Positions 39,386-49,670 of a stretch of 64,000 nucleotides of DNA are shown here, piece by piece. The translations under genes were made by a program, and so were the position numbers. Origin of the DNA: Kudoa neothunni (taxonomy: Eukaryota; Cnidaria). The stretch is from positions 10,416,001-10,480,000 of the forward strand of contig OZ199839.1 of NCBI GenBank assembly GCA_964304625.1. Direction: 5' to 3'. Every line of letters begins with the position of its first letter. Positions within the stretch are counted from its first letter, which is position 1. The notes beneath the pieces are model-generated. The model made no database searches and had not been told where the DNA came from. It saw only the letters and a program-made list of their open reading frames with translations.

Positions 39386-41044
39386 TTAATTTTTATCTCC
39401 AGCGAAGTAAGATTTGAACGCTATAAAGTTTTTTCGGGGGATTTTAGCCCATAACAACCGAGCAATCCAATTTCTAACATTCTGAACACGCGAATTGGAG
39501 TCATCGGATGTGTTACATGAATCCAAGGTGGACAGATGACATCTTTCTACAGGATTCACCTGCAAGCTAAATGTTATTGGTTTATGAATAAATTTTAATT
39601 TTGTCAAGTACCAATGCTGAACCACCTCCCTTAGATGACTTGGATATGTTAGAGGCATTTCCGTCGTCACATTCTACAATACCATAAAGATTATTATATA
39701 GGCATGTGAGGTTATAATTGTAAATAAAAAAATGTCATCTATTACTCCATTTTTGATACATTCAAATAATTTAGAAGAATCAGAAAGAATAGCCGTTCTT
39801 TCAGGACAAAGTATAATTTTTTCCCGAGTATCGTACATATCAACATTATCTAGAAAGGTGGTAAAATTTCCCATTTCCAATAAATGATCCATTGATAGCA
39901 TTGGGACAGGATAGATTCCATAACACATTTCCATTAAAATAATTCCCAAACTCCAGCAAATTGGATTGGCATAATATGTTTTATCTTGAATTAATTCAGG
40001 CTAAAAAGAAAAATTTACTCAAATATTAAGAAGAATATATAATAATAATTATGCTATTTTTTATTCTCATTAAACTGATTAAATAATGTATTGCATTTTT
40101 TAATCCAAGAAAATCCTATCGTAATCATTTCTTATAGATGTCAACATACTGCAAGATAATATGGAAATAGAGGGGACTGAAAAGCATCGTAATTTCGTAG
40201 GTTGGATTTTACGACGTGTAACGGACAGATCTTGACGTTGCCCTCGACATTTAAAAATATATTTTCTGGTCGTAGTTCTTTTACAAATACAAACATCAGG
40301 ATGATATAAATAAAAATTTTACCCGTAGCTAGGATTTGATTTTCCAATAAAAACTTTAAACCACTCAAAACCTAAACAATAACAACAGCACATTGTCAAT
40401 GGAATTTTTAAGATGTTAATAGTGATTTATACCTGTGAATAAATCCCGCTTATAACAACTGGAGGTATATTTCCATAGAAAAATATCATATTTTTTAAGC
40501 TGCCGCAATTCTATGACCATCAAAGTGAAATTTATGAGGAATAGTTGTTTACCATGCGTTCCAAGAATATGTTACACTCATGGATGTTTTGTTTGTTTAC
40601 ATCAAGAATCTTAAGAATATAATCATTTGTGTGGTTCTTAAAGCGTTCAAGGGTTTCCAATAAATTGTCAATATCCAATATGTTAGTTGTTTGCAGAATC
40701 TTATGTGAATTATTACAATTCCGCCAACTTACAAACATACCTCCAGAGTCATCATTTTTTTTGACGGGATATGTTGAACTTTATACAGAAATTTGCCATC
40801 ATCACCATTAAGTACAGATAAAACTTCATAATTATTATCATGTAAGGTTGGAAATTCTTCATTGGAGTTATTATGACAACTTCCCATATTTATGGGGCTG
40901 ACGTCTTCACTCTCATCCAAATCTATTCTAAAATGGGGAAAATATTAACCTTTGAGGCAATGTTAACATATACCTTCGCACTTTACTTGACTGGCCACGT
41001 CCGTACTCCGTTTCGGATAATTCATCAGTGTTTCTGTGTTTCAT
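39386..41044 (-). CDS. MAP2K-like pseudokinase, copy B
   Basis: Paralogue of the gene at 34004-36889, same strand. Nine exons (complement): 41044-40974, 40927-40741, 40699-40553, 40510-40433, 40371-40323, 40277-40150, 40000-39746, 39673-39612 and 39566-39386, giving 385 residues. Exons 1, 4, 5, 6, 7 and 8 have exactly the same lengths as in copy A (71, 78, 49, 128, 255 and 62 bases), and all intron phases agree. Gly-loop position NGDDGK; VAIK Lys replaced by Glu86 (MMTLE); the HRD loop is ATELRPENIFLN (Glu178, Asn183); DFG is PLH (196-198); APE kept (YLAPELI); then CWSLGIILMEMCYGIYPV and CLQVNPVERCHL. It is predicted unable to catalyse phosphotransfer. The C-terminal tail (NWIARLLWAKIPRKNF) is also shared with copy A (NWIERLTRFNLPQDYF) and may be the family's own binding element. 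Confidence 0.9.
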
Positions 41045-44000
41045 TTTTTGTATCTAACTTACTTCGGTCCAAAAGTTTTTAGACGATTAATTTGATAGAT
41101 GCCGTCATATAGGTTTGTGATGGTATGTATCGGTTCAATATAATTTTACCTCTTTATTAAAAATATACCTTTAATTAATTTATCGGTTCAATTTTTTCAC
41201 TATTAAATTTATATTAATTATTATTATTATAAATTTCAATTAAGGTAATTACATTTGTTATTCTTAAAAAACGGTATTTTCACGATATTAAATAGATTTG
41301 ATATCTCAATATATATGTATATATATAAGTAAAATACTTACATGATGATAAACCATTTATAATTCCTCTTTTTGTTATATTAAAAAAATAATTTTACGAA
41401 ACAGATCAATAATTAAATTTTGTTACAAAAATATGCAATGCTTATAATGCTGGGACCAAAAACAGTTTAAAGTAACAAAATTTTTTTCATGGACAACTTG
41501 CTTAAACCCGAATATTTCTCCTGCCATCTAAACCACCTAAAAATCGCAATACAAATCTATCGATAAATTCTAGAATAAACAAAAATAAATTATTCATCAT
41601 GGTCGACTTTGTTCGCCGTGGCTATTTTAGATTACGGTCACTATTCTGCTGCATTTTTGCCGAATGGAGTGCCTTTAATAGAATTTATATTTTATTTTTC
41701 AATAAGATTTTTTTGTCGTTATTTAAAGTGAAGCTAAACACATTATATGTTCTAATCATGAGTTATTACGAAATAATACTTAATCTTACCGAAGCAGATC
41801 ACCGAGGATTAATTGTGCAATAATTGATTGTTTTCTCAATATTCCTTCGACAGAATTTCCTTATATTTTTCTCATAACTTTATAATAATTTTCTGTACAC
41901 AATAAAAGAAAAAAATTCAGGGGTCTGTTATATCCCAAAGTCTGTTCTGTTGGAGAGTGATTGTTTTTTCATCTGTCAGAGGTTTAATTAAAATTTTTAG
42001 ACAACCTATAAATGTAACGGCAAACCTTGAAATATAATTTTTACTCTTCGTGGTTTCGAAAAAGTTAATATTCATTAAATGAATATTAAATTTTAAACAA
42101 GTTTGGCCAGACCTGCCTTACAATACTCTGCCTAATTATTTTCCTTAACTCATCCGACAACTATATTTAATATGTGCTTAAGTTGAACATATTAAGTTAA
42201 ATTCTATCTAGTGTGTCAAATTAAACCGAAAATTTAGGCAAGGTTTGAAAAAAGGGAATGCTTTCTATTCTGATATTTTTTAGAGTTCCATCGAGCAGGA
42301 ACAAAATATAATAGTTGGTCATCCGAAATTGATGATCGATGTAGAAATTTTGATTATTTTGATTGTACCACCAATACTTCTCTGAGAACTGATCATTATC
42401 AGTATTTATTGTAAAGCATTTTGACGATTAAAAGGATTGGAATAAACAATTTGATTTTAGCAAAAACAAGAACATCAATTTTTCCAAATTATCTACACCA
42501 TATATAGAATTTAATCACCAAACATAGATTTCTGATCCCCATATTATTATTTTTCTCATTGTCAAAATAAATTTATCACAAAATATGCTAAAATAAAACG
42601 AATTTTTAACTGCAGTATCAAGAGTTACTGTAGTTAAAAATTTTTAACTTAGCACAAAAGCTTCTAGGAGTCCTAAACAGCGTTTCCAGTTGTGTCTGAT
42701 TTCGGACGAACGATATCAAAATTGTCCTATTTTTCACTCTTATTCCTTGAAAGATTGAACAATCGCAAAACAGTGTTTCAATAGTAAGAAATTATCGCAA
42801 ATTCATCAAAAAATGGAAACAAATAGATATTGATTTCATCACGAGAAATCTTCGAGTAGATAATTTTATACTTGGGGTATTGCTTTATTACAAATTAAAA
42901 TATCTGCAATAGAAGTTCACCTGGGGCAAGCCACAACTATACATTTTAACGATTAATTCTTAAAGTCCTCGGACTACAAAAATTGAGGCCAAAATAATAT
43001 ACCAATAATTTACGAAAATAACCAAATTTTTAAATGTTATGCCCCAGTAAAGACAAAAATTTTGGATTTTTTTCATCATTATTAGCGACAACACAGAGTT
43101 TTGTCATGGTCACGGATCATTTTGGAATTATCGCGAAGCGGGCTAGTATATTGAGATTCTGAATATTTGAAAAAAAAAGACTCTGAAGTTGATGATGTAT
43201 CCAGTGCTAAGTTATCATTACAAATGTTTATTAACAATTTCAAAAAAATTGTTGATTATGGTTTATATCTAAATACATTTAAATTTATCTAAATACTATC
43301 TATATAGGTGATTATTCTGGATTTCGATGGATAAATGGTTGTGCACACAAATAGAACCTCCTCTAGCTATAGTTGTTGTATTATTAAAACATCAAAAGTA
43401 GTTCTGAAATACAATTATCTAGAATTAAAGAATTCAAAAAATTTAATGAAATAAATTATCAATAATTGCATTTTTGAGTATTATTACCGACAAAATAGTT
43501 TTTATTCCATCGGAAAAAATTTCATACCTCTATTTTACTATTTTAACTGGCTTTGATTAACGCTTTTTTGGAAAGAGTGGTTTCTTTTTCTGTGATCGCT
43601 AAAACCATCAGAATAACCGGAATGTTATGCTCTAGATTAAAGGTCCCATTCGAATGAGGGGATTTTTTAACATACCGACCGAATAGTGGCTAATTTTGAA
43701 GTTTCTGAGTTGATTATCTATTTACATAACATTTACACGTATAATTAAATATTAGTTTGGTTTTTACAAAAAATTCTGATTTGTCCGATTTGGGTTGGCA
43801 ACGTTGGTCCGAAATAATTTTCCATAATTATAGAAAATCTTAACAGGTAAATAGTAACGAATATGTTATTACGAAGAAAAATGATATCTAAAACTCTAAT
43901 TCTCGGAGGCGCACCTGAAATTAAGATTAAATTTATAGAGGTCATCAGCAGCAGCTTTAATACTTAGAGGCCATATGATCGCCTATTAAAATGTTCAGTA

Positions 44001-44189
44001 GTTTTTGCAGCGAAATTTTTAGAGAATTAAAATTTCAGAAATGAGCTAAATTTATGATTAAAATTTTGAAAATTATTCCTAACAATTTTCAATCACATCT
44101 AAAATTTAAACCGCCAGCTTCACATGAAACCACGGTGCGCAAGCGCATTCATGTGAGTTTAAGTTTGGGGTGTTTGGTCGATTGAAAGC
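41045..44189. other. Intergenic AT-rich stretch
   Basis: No exon chain is recognised. A 74-codon frame at 41599-41823 (+) begins with a protein-like stretch (MVDFVRRGYFRLRS) but then turns hydrophobic and AT-driven; I do not call it. An imperfect palindrome (cacatgaa...gcgcaagcgc...ttcatgtg) lies at about 44120-44157. Confidence 0.4.
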
Positions 44190-45985
44190 ATGTCTAAGTT
44201 TATTAGCTTCCATTTCCATGGAAATATTTCTAAATTAAAACTCCATCGAGAAAGTAATTTATTTACATTTTCGATAACGTTAAAAGTCAAACTGAAGATT
44301 GACACGCTATATACTTTAAATAAATGCAATATTATAGTTAAATTTTGTATTAGGTGAACTTTTATATTGGTGCCAACGAATGAAATTTCATACAACAAGT
44401 ATTTTTTTTTGATGCCAATATCAACATATTTATAGAACATTTGGCTGCTGTCTCTAATCCTTATGCTGTGCTTGGTTTAAGCAAGGGAGCCTCTTCAAAA
44501 GACATAAAAAATGCATATTACAAAGTATTCGTTGTATTCGGTTGTTATAAAAGTCGATAAGAATATTTTGTTAGTTGGTGAAAAAGTACCATCCTGATCA
44601 AAACAAATCTGAGGAAGCTGCCACCAAATTTAAAGAGATAAAAGATGCATATGAGGTGATGATGATCTGTTTCCGATTACTTCTATATATTTACGTAGAT
44701 ACTTAATGACCCACAAAAGAAATCCACATACGACACAGGAGGCAACCCTTTCAACCAAGGAAGCACTTCTTACTCAAATCAAAATTTTTATACCACAGAT
44801 GGCAGCGCCAATACTAACACCAACTTTTCTGATATATTCACCAACAACGATATTTTCAGCACTCTTTTTGGGCAAGGATTCGGTCGCCAAAATTTTGACT
44901 TTAACACCACTACCCGACAAAACACTATCTATCAAGTATTGTTATCTCTCGTCTCATTATTGGTTTGCATGTTTATCAATTTTATTGAGAAAATAAAAAT
45001 TTTAGTCAGAAATTCAGGTGAACTTTTTGGACGCGGCCCGGGGAACCACGTCCAGTGTCACACTGACTATGAATGAGAATTGCACTAGATGTCAAGGAAA
45101 ACGGGCCGATCCCTCACCAGAAAGTGTTCAACAATGTACAACTTGCAAAGGAACAGGATATGTATATGTGGTTGATTTGGTGGTGTTGATGATTCTACTC
45201 TTTTTCCATCGATAGAACACCCAGAAAAGAGGAAATCTTATCGCAAGAATGCCCTGTAGTGCTTGTGGAGGTGTGGGAGAAATTATTAAAAAGTATTGTA
45301 TTTTGTGTCATGGATCTGGTGCGGTCGCCAAAACTTCCACTGTTCAAGTGCAAATACCTGCAGGTTGACTTAATAACGTGTATATATGTGATTGTGTTTC
45401 TATTTATAGGTATTGAAACCGGTCAAGTCATCAGACAAACAGTCAACAGCAATATTGTTGATTTCGTTGTTACTGTAACGATAAAATTTCTTTTGCTCGA
45501 ACAATATGCTTATTAACAAATTATTTAGGTTATGAAAAGTAATGATATGTGGCGTGAATTCAATGATATCCATTCTCATTTGAATGTCGATTTTGTTCAA
45601 GTTGGATTTCTCATTAGAGTAGAGTGATGGTTGATAACAGGTTTTGTCTTTAGGCACTTTCTGGTGGAATTGTTCCTGGTAGAACTATTCATGGAACCGA
45701 AAATGTCAAAGTAACAACAAAATTCCCCAATAATGACGATTCCTATTGTGTTGACCGTGATTAGATTTCAGCAGGTACATCCTCTCATGCCACAATCAAA
45801 CTGCCTGGCAAAGGGATTTTCGGAATGAACGGTCGTCATGGAGCTCATGTTTTTCATATTAAAATCAACATCCCAAAGTATGTGCTTTTTTGATGTTGAC
45901 AGTTTCATTGGTTGGTATTTTTATTTGTAGAAATTTGACTGCTACACAAAAGAAATCATTAAAAACCATAATCGGTGAAAATTAG
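44190..45985 (+). CDS. Mitochondrial DnaJ/Hsp40 (DNAJA3/Tid1 type)
   Basis: This is a co-chaperone that stimulates mitochondrial Hsp70. Eleven exons: 44190-44253, 44436-44524, 44575-44655, 44699-44935, 45018-45161, 45216-45363, 45410-45474, 45529-45600, 45654-45747, 45772-45877 and 45931-45985, giving 384 residues. The N-terminus (MSKFISFHFHGNISKLKLHR) is basic and free of acidic residues, as in matrix-targeting peptides. The J domain spans about residues 29-92 with HPD at 57-59. An Asn/Thr/Phe/Gly linker follows, then four zinc-finger repeats (CTRCQGK, CTTCKGTG, CSACGGVG, CILCHGSG), then the substrate-binding C-terminal domain (GTSSHATIKLPGKGIFGMNG). All phases close. One join is odd: between exons 9 and 10 the frame carries a TAG unless a 24-base GT-AG segment (45748-45771) is removed. 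Other introns are 43-182 bases. Confidence 0.93.
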
Positions 45986-46923
45986 TTTCCCGCTCCACAC
46001 TCAATGTATCAATAGTACAATTTTTCATTCATCTAATATTTAGTGAACTTTCTTTTCTAATTATGCTTTCTATTCTCTCGCATAACTTGAGTAGGTATTT
46101 GCCGATTTGTCTTCTATTGATTGATGGGACCTGATTTTATGCTTGTATTGCACTGCCAACAAATTTGATAGATTCCCCCCTTAAAAGATAGTAGTTATAC
46201 TAAAGATCTATTTAATTTCCATTTAATGTATATTTACTGCTCGGGATAGAGTTGACCGCAAAAAATTTTGTCGGAAATTATGTTGCTTTTAAATTTTATT
46301 GTATTTTTGAAGTTGTTGGCCCATTATTGTACGAATTTTAAGATAATATGATATTGTATTTAGTATTTTTTCGCATATTATGTTGATTTTAATTAAGTTT
46401 ATATGATGAAATAATATTTATCGATAAACACATTTACTCATTTGAGGCATTAAATAAAGCAGAAAATTATAATGAACCCGTCTGGCGTTAATATTGTGAG
46501 TTCTCAAAATTCATGATGGAATGTTGGTTTTTATTAGGCGGTTGAACTCGCTTCAAATACGTTTTTTGGTGCTAATTATGAAAAAGGAAGTCGGTACTTG
46601 GGAATATTATTTATTTATTTACTTATGTATGTATGTATGTATGTATGTATGGAGGGAAATTAATTAAACCCTTTCTCCAAAACATTAAGGATATTTTTGA
46701 TTTATTTTAAATCAATGTTTAATTTTGTGTCCATTAATTCGATTAGTTATAAATGATTTTTTTTATTATATTCCATGTTTGACTACTATAAATTGTCAGT
46801 ACCAAAAAAACTATTTATGAATTTATTTTAGTCGTTTTTCTAAAGTAAATAATAAGATTGGTGAATAAAAAGTTCTCAAGAAAAACTATAGATTACGCAG
46901 AGGCAATTAATTAATCGCAATAA
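45986..46923. other. 3' flank of DNAJA3 and intergenic DNA
   Basis: Contains a short TATG microsatellite (about 46622-46650). Nothing else is supported. Confidence 0.5.
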
Positions 46924-47090
46924 TTTTTTCTTGTTCACAAGATATAACCTCCGAAAGATTCTATTAGGCTGTGGAGTTTCGGAGGAGTAGGTTAAAGCTC
47001 AGTAAAATTAAAAATCTACGCGGCGCGTAACATGTAACCCCTCGCCATATCTTTTTGTGCTAGTGTGGGAGTCTAACTCACTAAACATCC
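46924..47090 (-). mobile_element. SINE fragment (3' part), inverted next to a full copy
   Basis: Starting at the A-tail end (tttttcttgttcacaagata), this matches the 3' portion of the SINE at 21956-22440 in the same orientation, through ggctgtggagtt and the actcactaaacatcc block. It stops where the oppositely oriented full copy begins at 47096. The two form a head-to-head inverted pair. Confidence 0.65.
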
Positions 47091-47095
47091 ACAAT

Positions 47096-47580
47096 GCCTG
47101 GACCCTGCACAATATAGCATAGTGATGTTAGGCCGAGATTGCATACCGTAAGGTTGCGAGTTCGAAATCTAGTCCGGCCATTCCTGTACTCCTAATCCGA
47201 AATTAAGTAAGAAGGCTGTAGTAATCGCAAGGATCTACAGTTTATCATGGCCTTGCTTGCAGCATGGCCTGGTGGAAGGGTAGAACTCGGGCGCTCAGAA
47301 ATGCCGTGACACAATAACGAAATAAAACCCAGTAGGGGTTTCCGCAAAGCCGACGCCCACATTCAGACGACTTACCCAGACTAATTATGGATAAGTACAG
47401 AGTGATGGTTGCTCCGGAACGAGGATGTTTAGTGGGTTAAAATCCCCCACTACCGCATAAACTTAAGTCGCCTTAATATGACGCTGCGGTGCCTAAAGCG
47501 TAAATGGAGAAAGTCTAACCAACCTGAACTTCATAACCTAACAAGTTGCTCCTAGGATTTGCCCTTGTAAACCAAAAAAA
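47096..47580 (+). mobile_element. Full-length tRNA-derived SINE
   Basis: Starts gcctggaccctgcacaatat. A box around TAGCATAGTGA and B box GAGTTCGAAATC give a tRNA-like promoter. The body (cctaatccgaaattaagtaa, atcgcaaggatct, ggcgcctt-like and aacctaacaagttg blocks) matches the inverted copy at 21956-22440. The 3' end is cttgtaaaccaaaaaaa. The poly-A-like tail and shared 3' end suggest mobilisation by a LINE, which is not in this window. Both copies differ at many positions, so neither looks very recent. Confidence 0.85.
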
Positions 47581-47792
47581 CTAAACATCCACATCTCAGA
47601 CTGATCACCACTAAAAAACTCTACACCTTTCAATTTCATGAGGAATAAAAGTTTGATCATTGTATGTCAGATTTTTATTATTTGATACTTTTAGGATGAT
47701 AAAAACAGATGAAATTCCATCCTATCCAATGGACCCCATAATGACTATCAATGCATAAAACCCACTAATTAATGTACACTTTAATCATAGGG

Positions 47793-47895
47793 CCTATCGC
47801 AGAATAGAGAGCACAGTAAATCGTTGTGACGTTATCGGGAATTGAACCCACAACCTCCGGAGTAACAATCCGATTGTGAAACACAACGAGAAGTC
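47793..47895 (-). mobile_element. tRNA-like SINE head, inverted
   Basis: On the minus strand a B box (GTTGTGGGTTCAATTCCCG) lies downstream of an A-box-like stretch at tRNA spacing. It lies inside the SINE cluster and probably belongs to a relative of the family at 47096-47580. Confidence 0.5.
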
Positions 47896-47910
47896 CCTGT
47901 CATAGATAAC

Positions 47911-48000
47911 CCTGGACAAATAACCCGATGGTGTAGTGCTGGATTCAATATCCGAAGGTATTGGGTTCAACTCTCGTTGCTAATCAATCTACTGTTTTCG
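47911..48000 (+). mobile_element. tRNA-like SINE head
   Basis: Starts cctggacaaataacccgatg, sharing the gcctggac start of the full SINEs. It continues with an A box (GGTGTAGTGCTGG) and a B box (GGGTTCAACTC). The body downstream diverges from the full copies, so it is a different subfamily or a truncated copy. Confidence 0.6.
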
Positions 48001-48261
48001 TACCAGTGTCTTTATCTCGTAATAAAAATTTTTTTTAGAGTGACACTGCGCTATTATGTGCGATTTTATCTGCAGTTATAGTTCGATCTAATAATAGAGG
48101 AAGTTGAACTGACCGTTTGAATCGCTGACCATACATTAACAGTTATGAAATCTCTGTAAAGCTTGAGAATCTAATGACAAGATTTAAGATGGCAATTACC
48201 ATGGAAACACGTATGTTTTTAAGTGAAACTTTTGCACAATTGCAGATGGATAAGGAAGATG

Positions 48262-48368
48262 TTGCTTGTCCTGTGGTGCTTACAACGTCAAAGGAGACGG
48301 TTTAGCCAGCCATAACTCCACAACCTAAAAAGTTGCGCCAAGGGTTTTACCTTGTAAACAAAAAAAAG
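48262..48368 (+). mobile_element. SINE fragment (3' part)
   Basis: Matches the last 100 or so bases of the full SINE: cataactccacaacctaaaaa, agttgcgcc, then ttgtaaacaaaaaaaa. The tRNA head is missing. Confidence 0.65.
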
Positions 48369-48985
48369 TAATGGATAATAATTGGTGAAAGTTTAAAAAA
48401 CGAATTCACTTGAAAATTGAATTAGATCAAATATTTTATTTATTTTATAATTAATTTTAAATTAAAAAAATTAGTCGGTTATAATTTCCATGAATTAGCA
48501 TCTACACCTCGAAAAATTCATAGAAACAAAATTAGACAGTTACATTAAGCTACAGCCAGATTAACATAGTTTTTAAATTTAATAATAATTTTTATTTTGA
48601 TGCTCAACATTATATATTTGTTTGAAAATTCGATAAAATATAAGCGAAACTTCACTAATTGCTTGTAGAGCATAGCAACGTCAACCATTCAATGTTATGA
48701 GGTTAATTTGACTATTTCCAAAGAAAGAATAATGGTGTGATGCTCAAAAGAGAAAAAAATTCTAAGAAACATGACAGAAAATAAATCAATAAATTAAAAA
48801 ATCCGATTCACTAACAGTTTGAACCTATTTGAACGAAAGGTCCACTGCTAACAATAATGATTCTACGAATCTATTTAAAAAGACGTGTATACTTATACTC
48901 GTTTTTTCGTTCGCTTGTGTTCAGTAGCGAGTGAGGGATTCGTTTGAATAATTGAACACATTTTTTACACCTCCATTTCGCAATA
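48369..48985. other. AT-rich stretch before the assembly gap
   Basis: No feature is supported between the SINE cluster and the run of N. Confidence 0.5.
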
Positions 48986-49185
48986 NNNNNNNNNNNNNNN
49001 NNNNNNNNNNNNNNNNNNNNNNNNNNNNNNNNNNNNNNNNNNNNNNNNNNNNNNNNNNNNNNNNNNNNNNNNNNNNNNNNNNNNNNNNNNNNNNNNNNNN
49101 NNNNNNNNNNNNNNNNNNNNNNNNNNNNNNNNNNNNNNNNNNNNNNNNNNNNNNNNNNNNNNNNNNNNNNNNNNNNNNNNNNNNN
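48986..49185. other. Assembly gap, 200 N
   Basis: Exactly 200 unknown bases. The round number suggests a placeholder scaffold join, so distance and even adjacency across it are not certain. Confidence 0.98.
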
Positions 49186-49670
49186 TTGTTATATGTATTT
49201 ATTAAATTAAAACTTTGATACAAATATTATTTTAGTAAATATTCTCATCCGTTGCAATAGCCACCACCCCAAAAAAATAAATTGTTTGTTTGCGCAAGAA
49301 AGTTACCTCCACGAGTAGTTAGGTGAAGTTCTTACGCTTGTTTACATGCAACTCTCAACTTTCTTGAGATTACAATAAGATTACGAACAACCTGTCTTCT
49401 ATTATACTTTTATTCGTATGAATGAGTAAGTGCTACATGTCATTCATATATCTAAATTATTGAATATGACCTAACTAAAGCATATTAAAGAATTATCTTC
49501 ATTTATGTTATTCATATGATTAATTTTACGTATTATACAATAACAAAGTGAATTACTAAATTACTTTATTATCTTAATGTTGAAACAATAGACACTTATA
49601 GCTATCGCATAATAATTATCGGTGAACTTAATAGAACTACATTTAAAGTATCCATTGATAGTGAGAAATC
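49186..49670. other. 5' flank of the large receptor gene
   Basis: AT-rich sequence upstream of the proposed start ATG. It should contain the promoter; no clear element was identified. Confidence 0.5.

Noticed and set aside
41599-41823. 74-codon ORF with mixed basic and hydrophobic segments
   Set aside because: No family match, no splice context and AT-driven composition in its second half.
48921-49223. Open frames across the run of N
   Set aside because: They are artefacts of unknown bases in the assembly gap.
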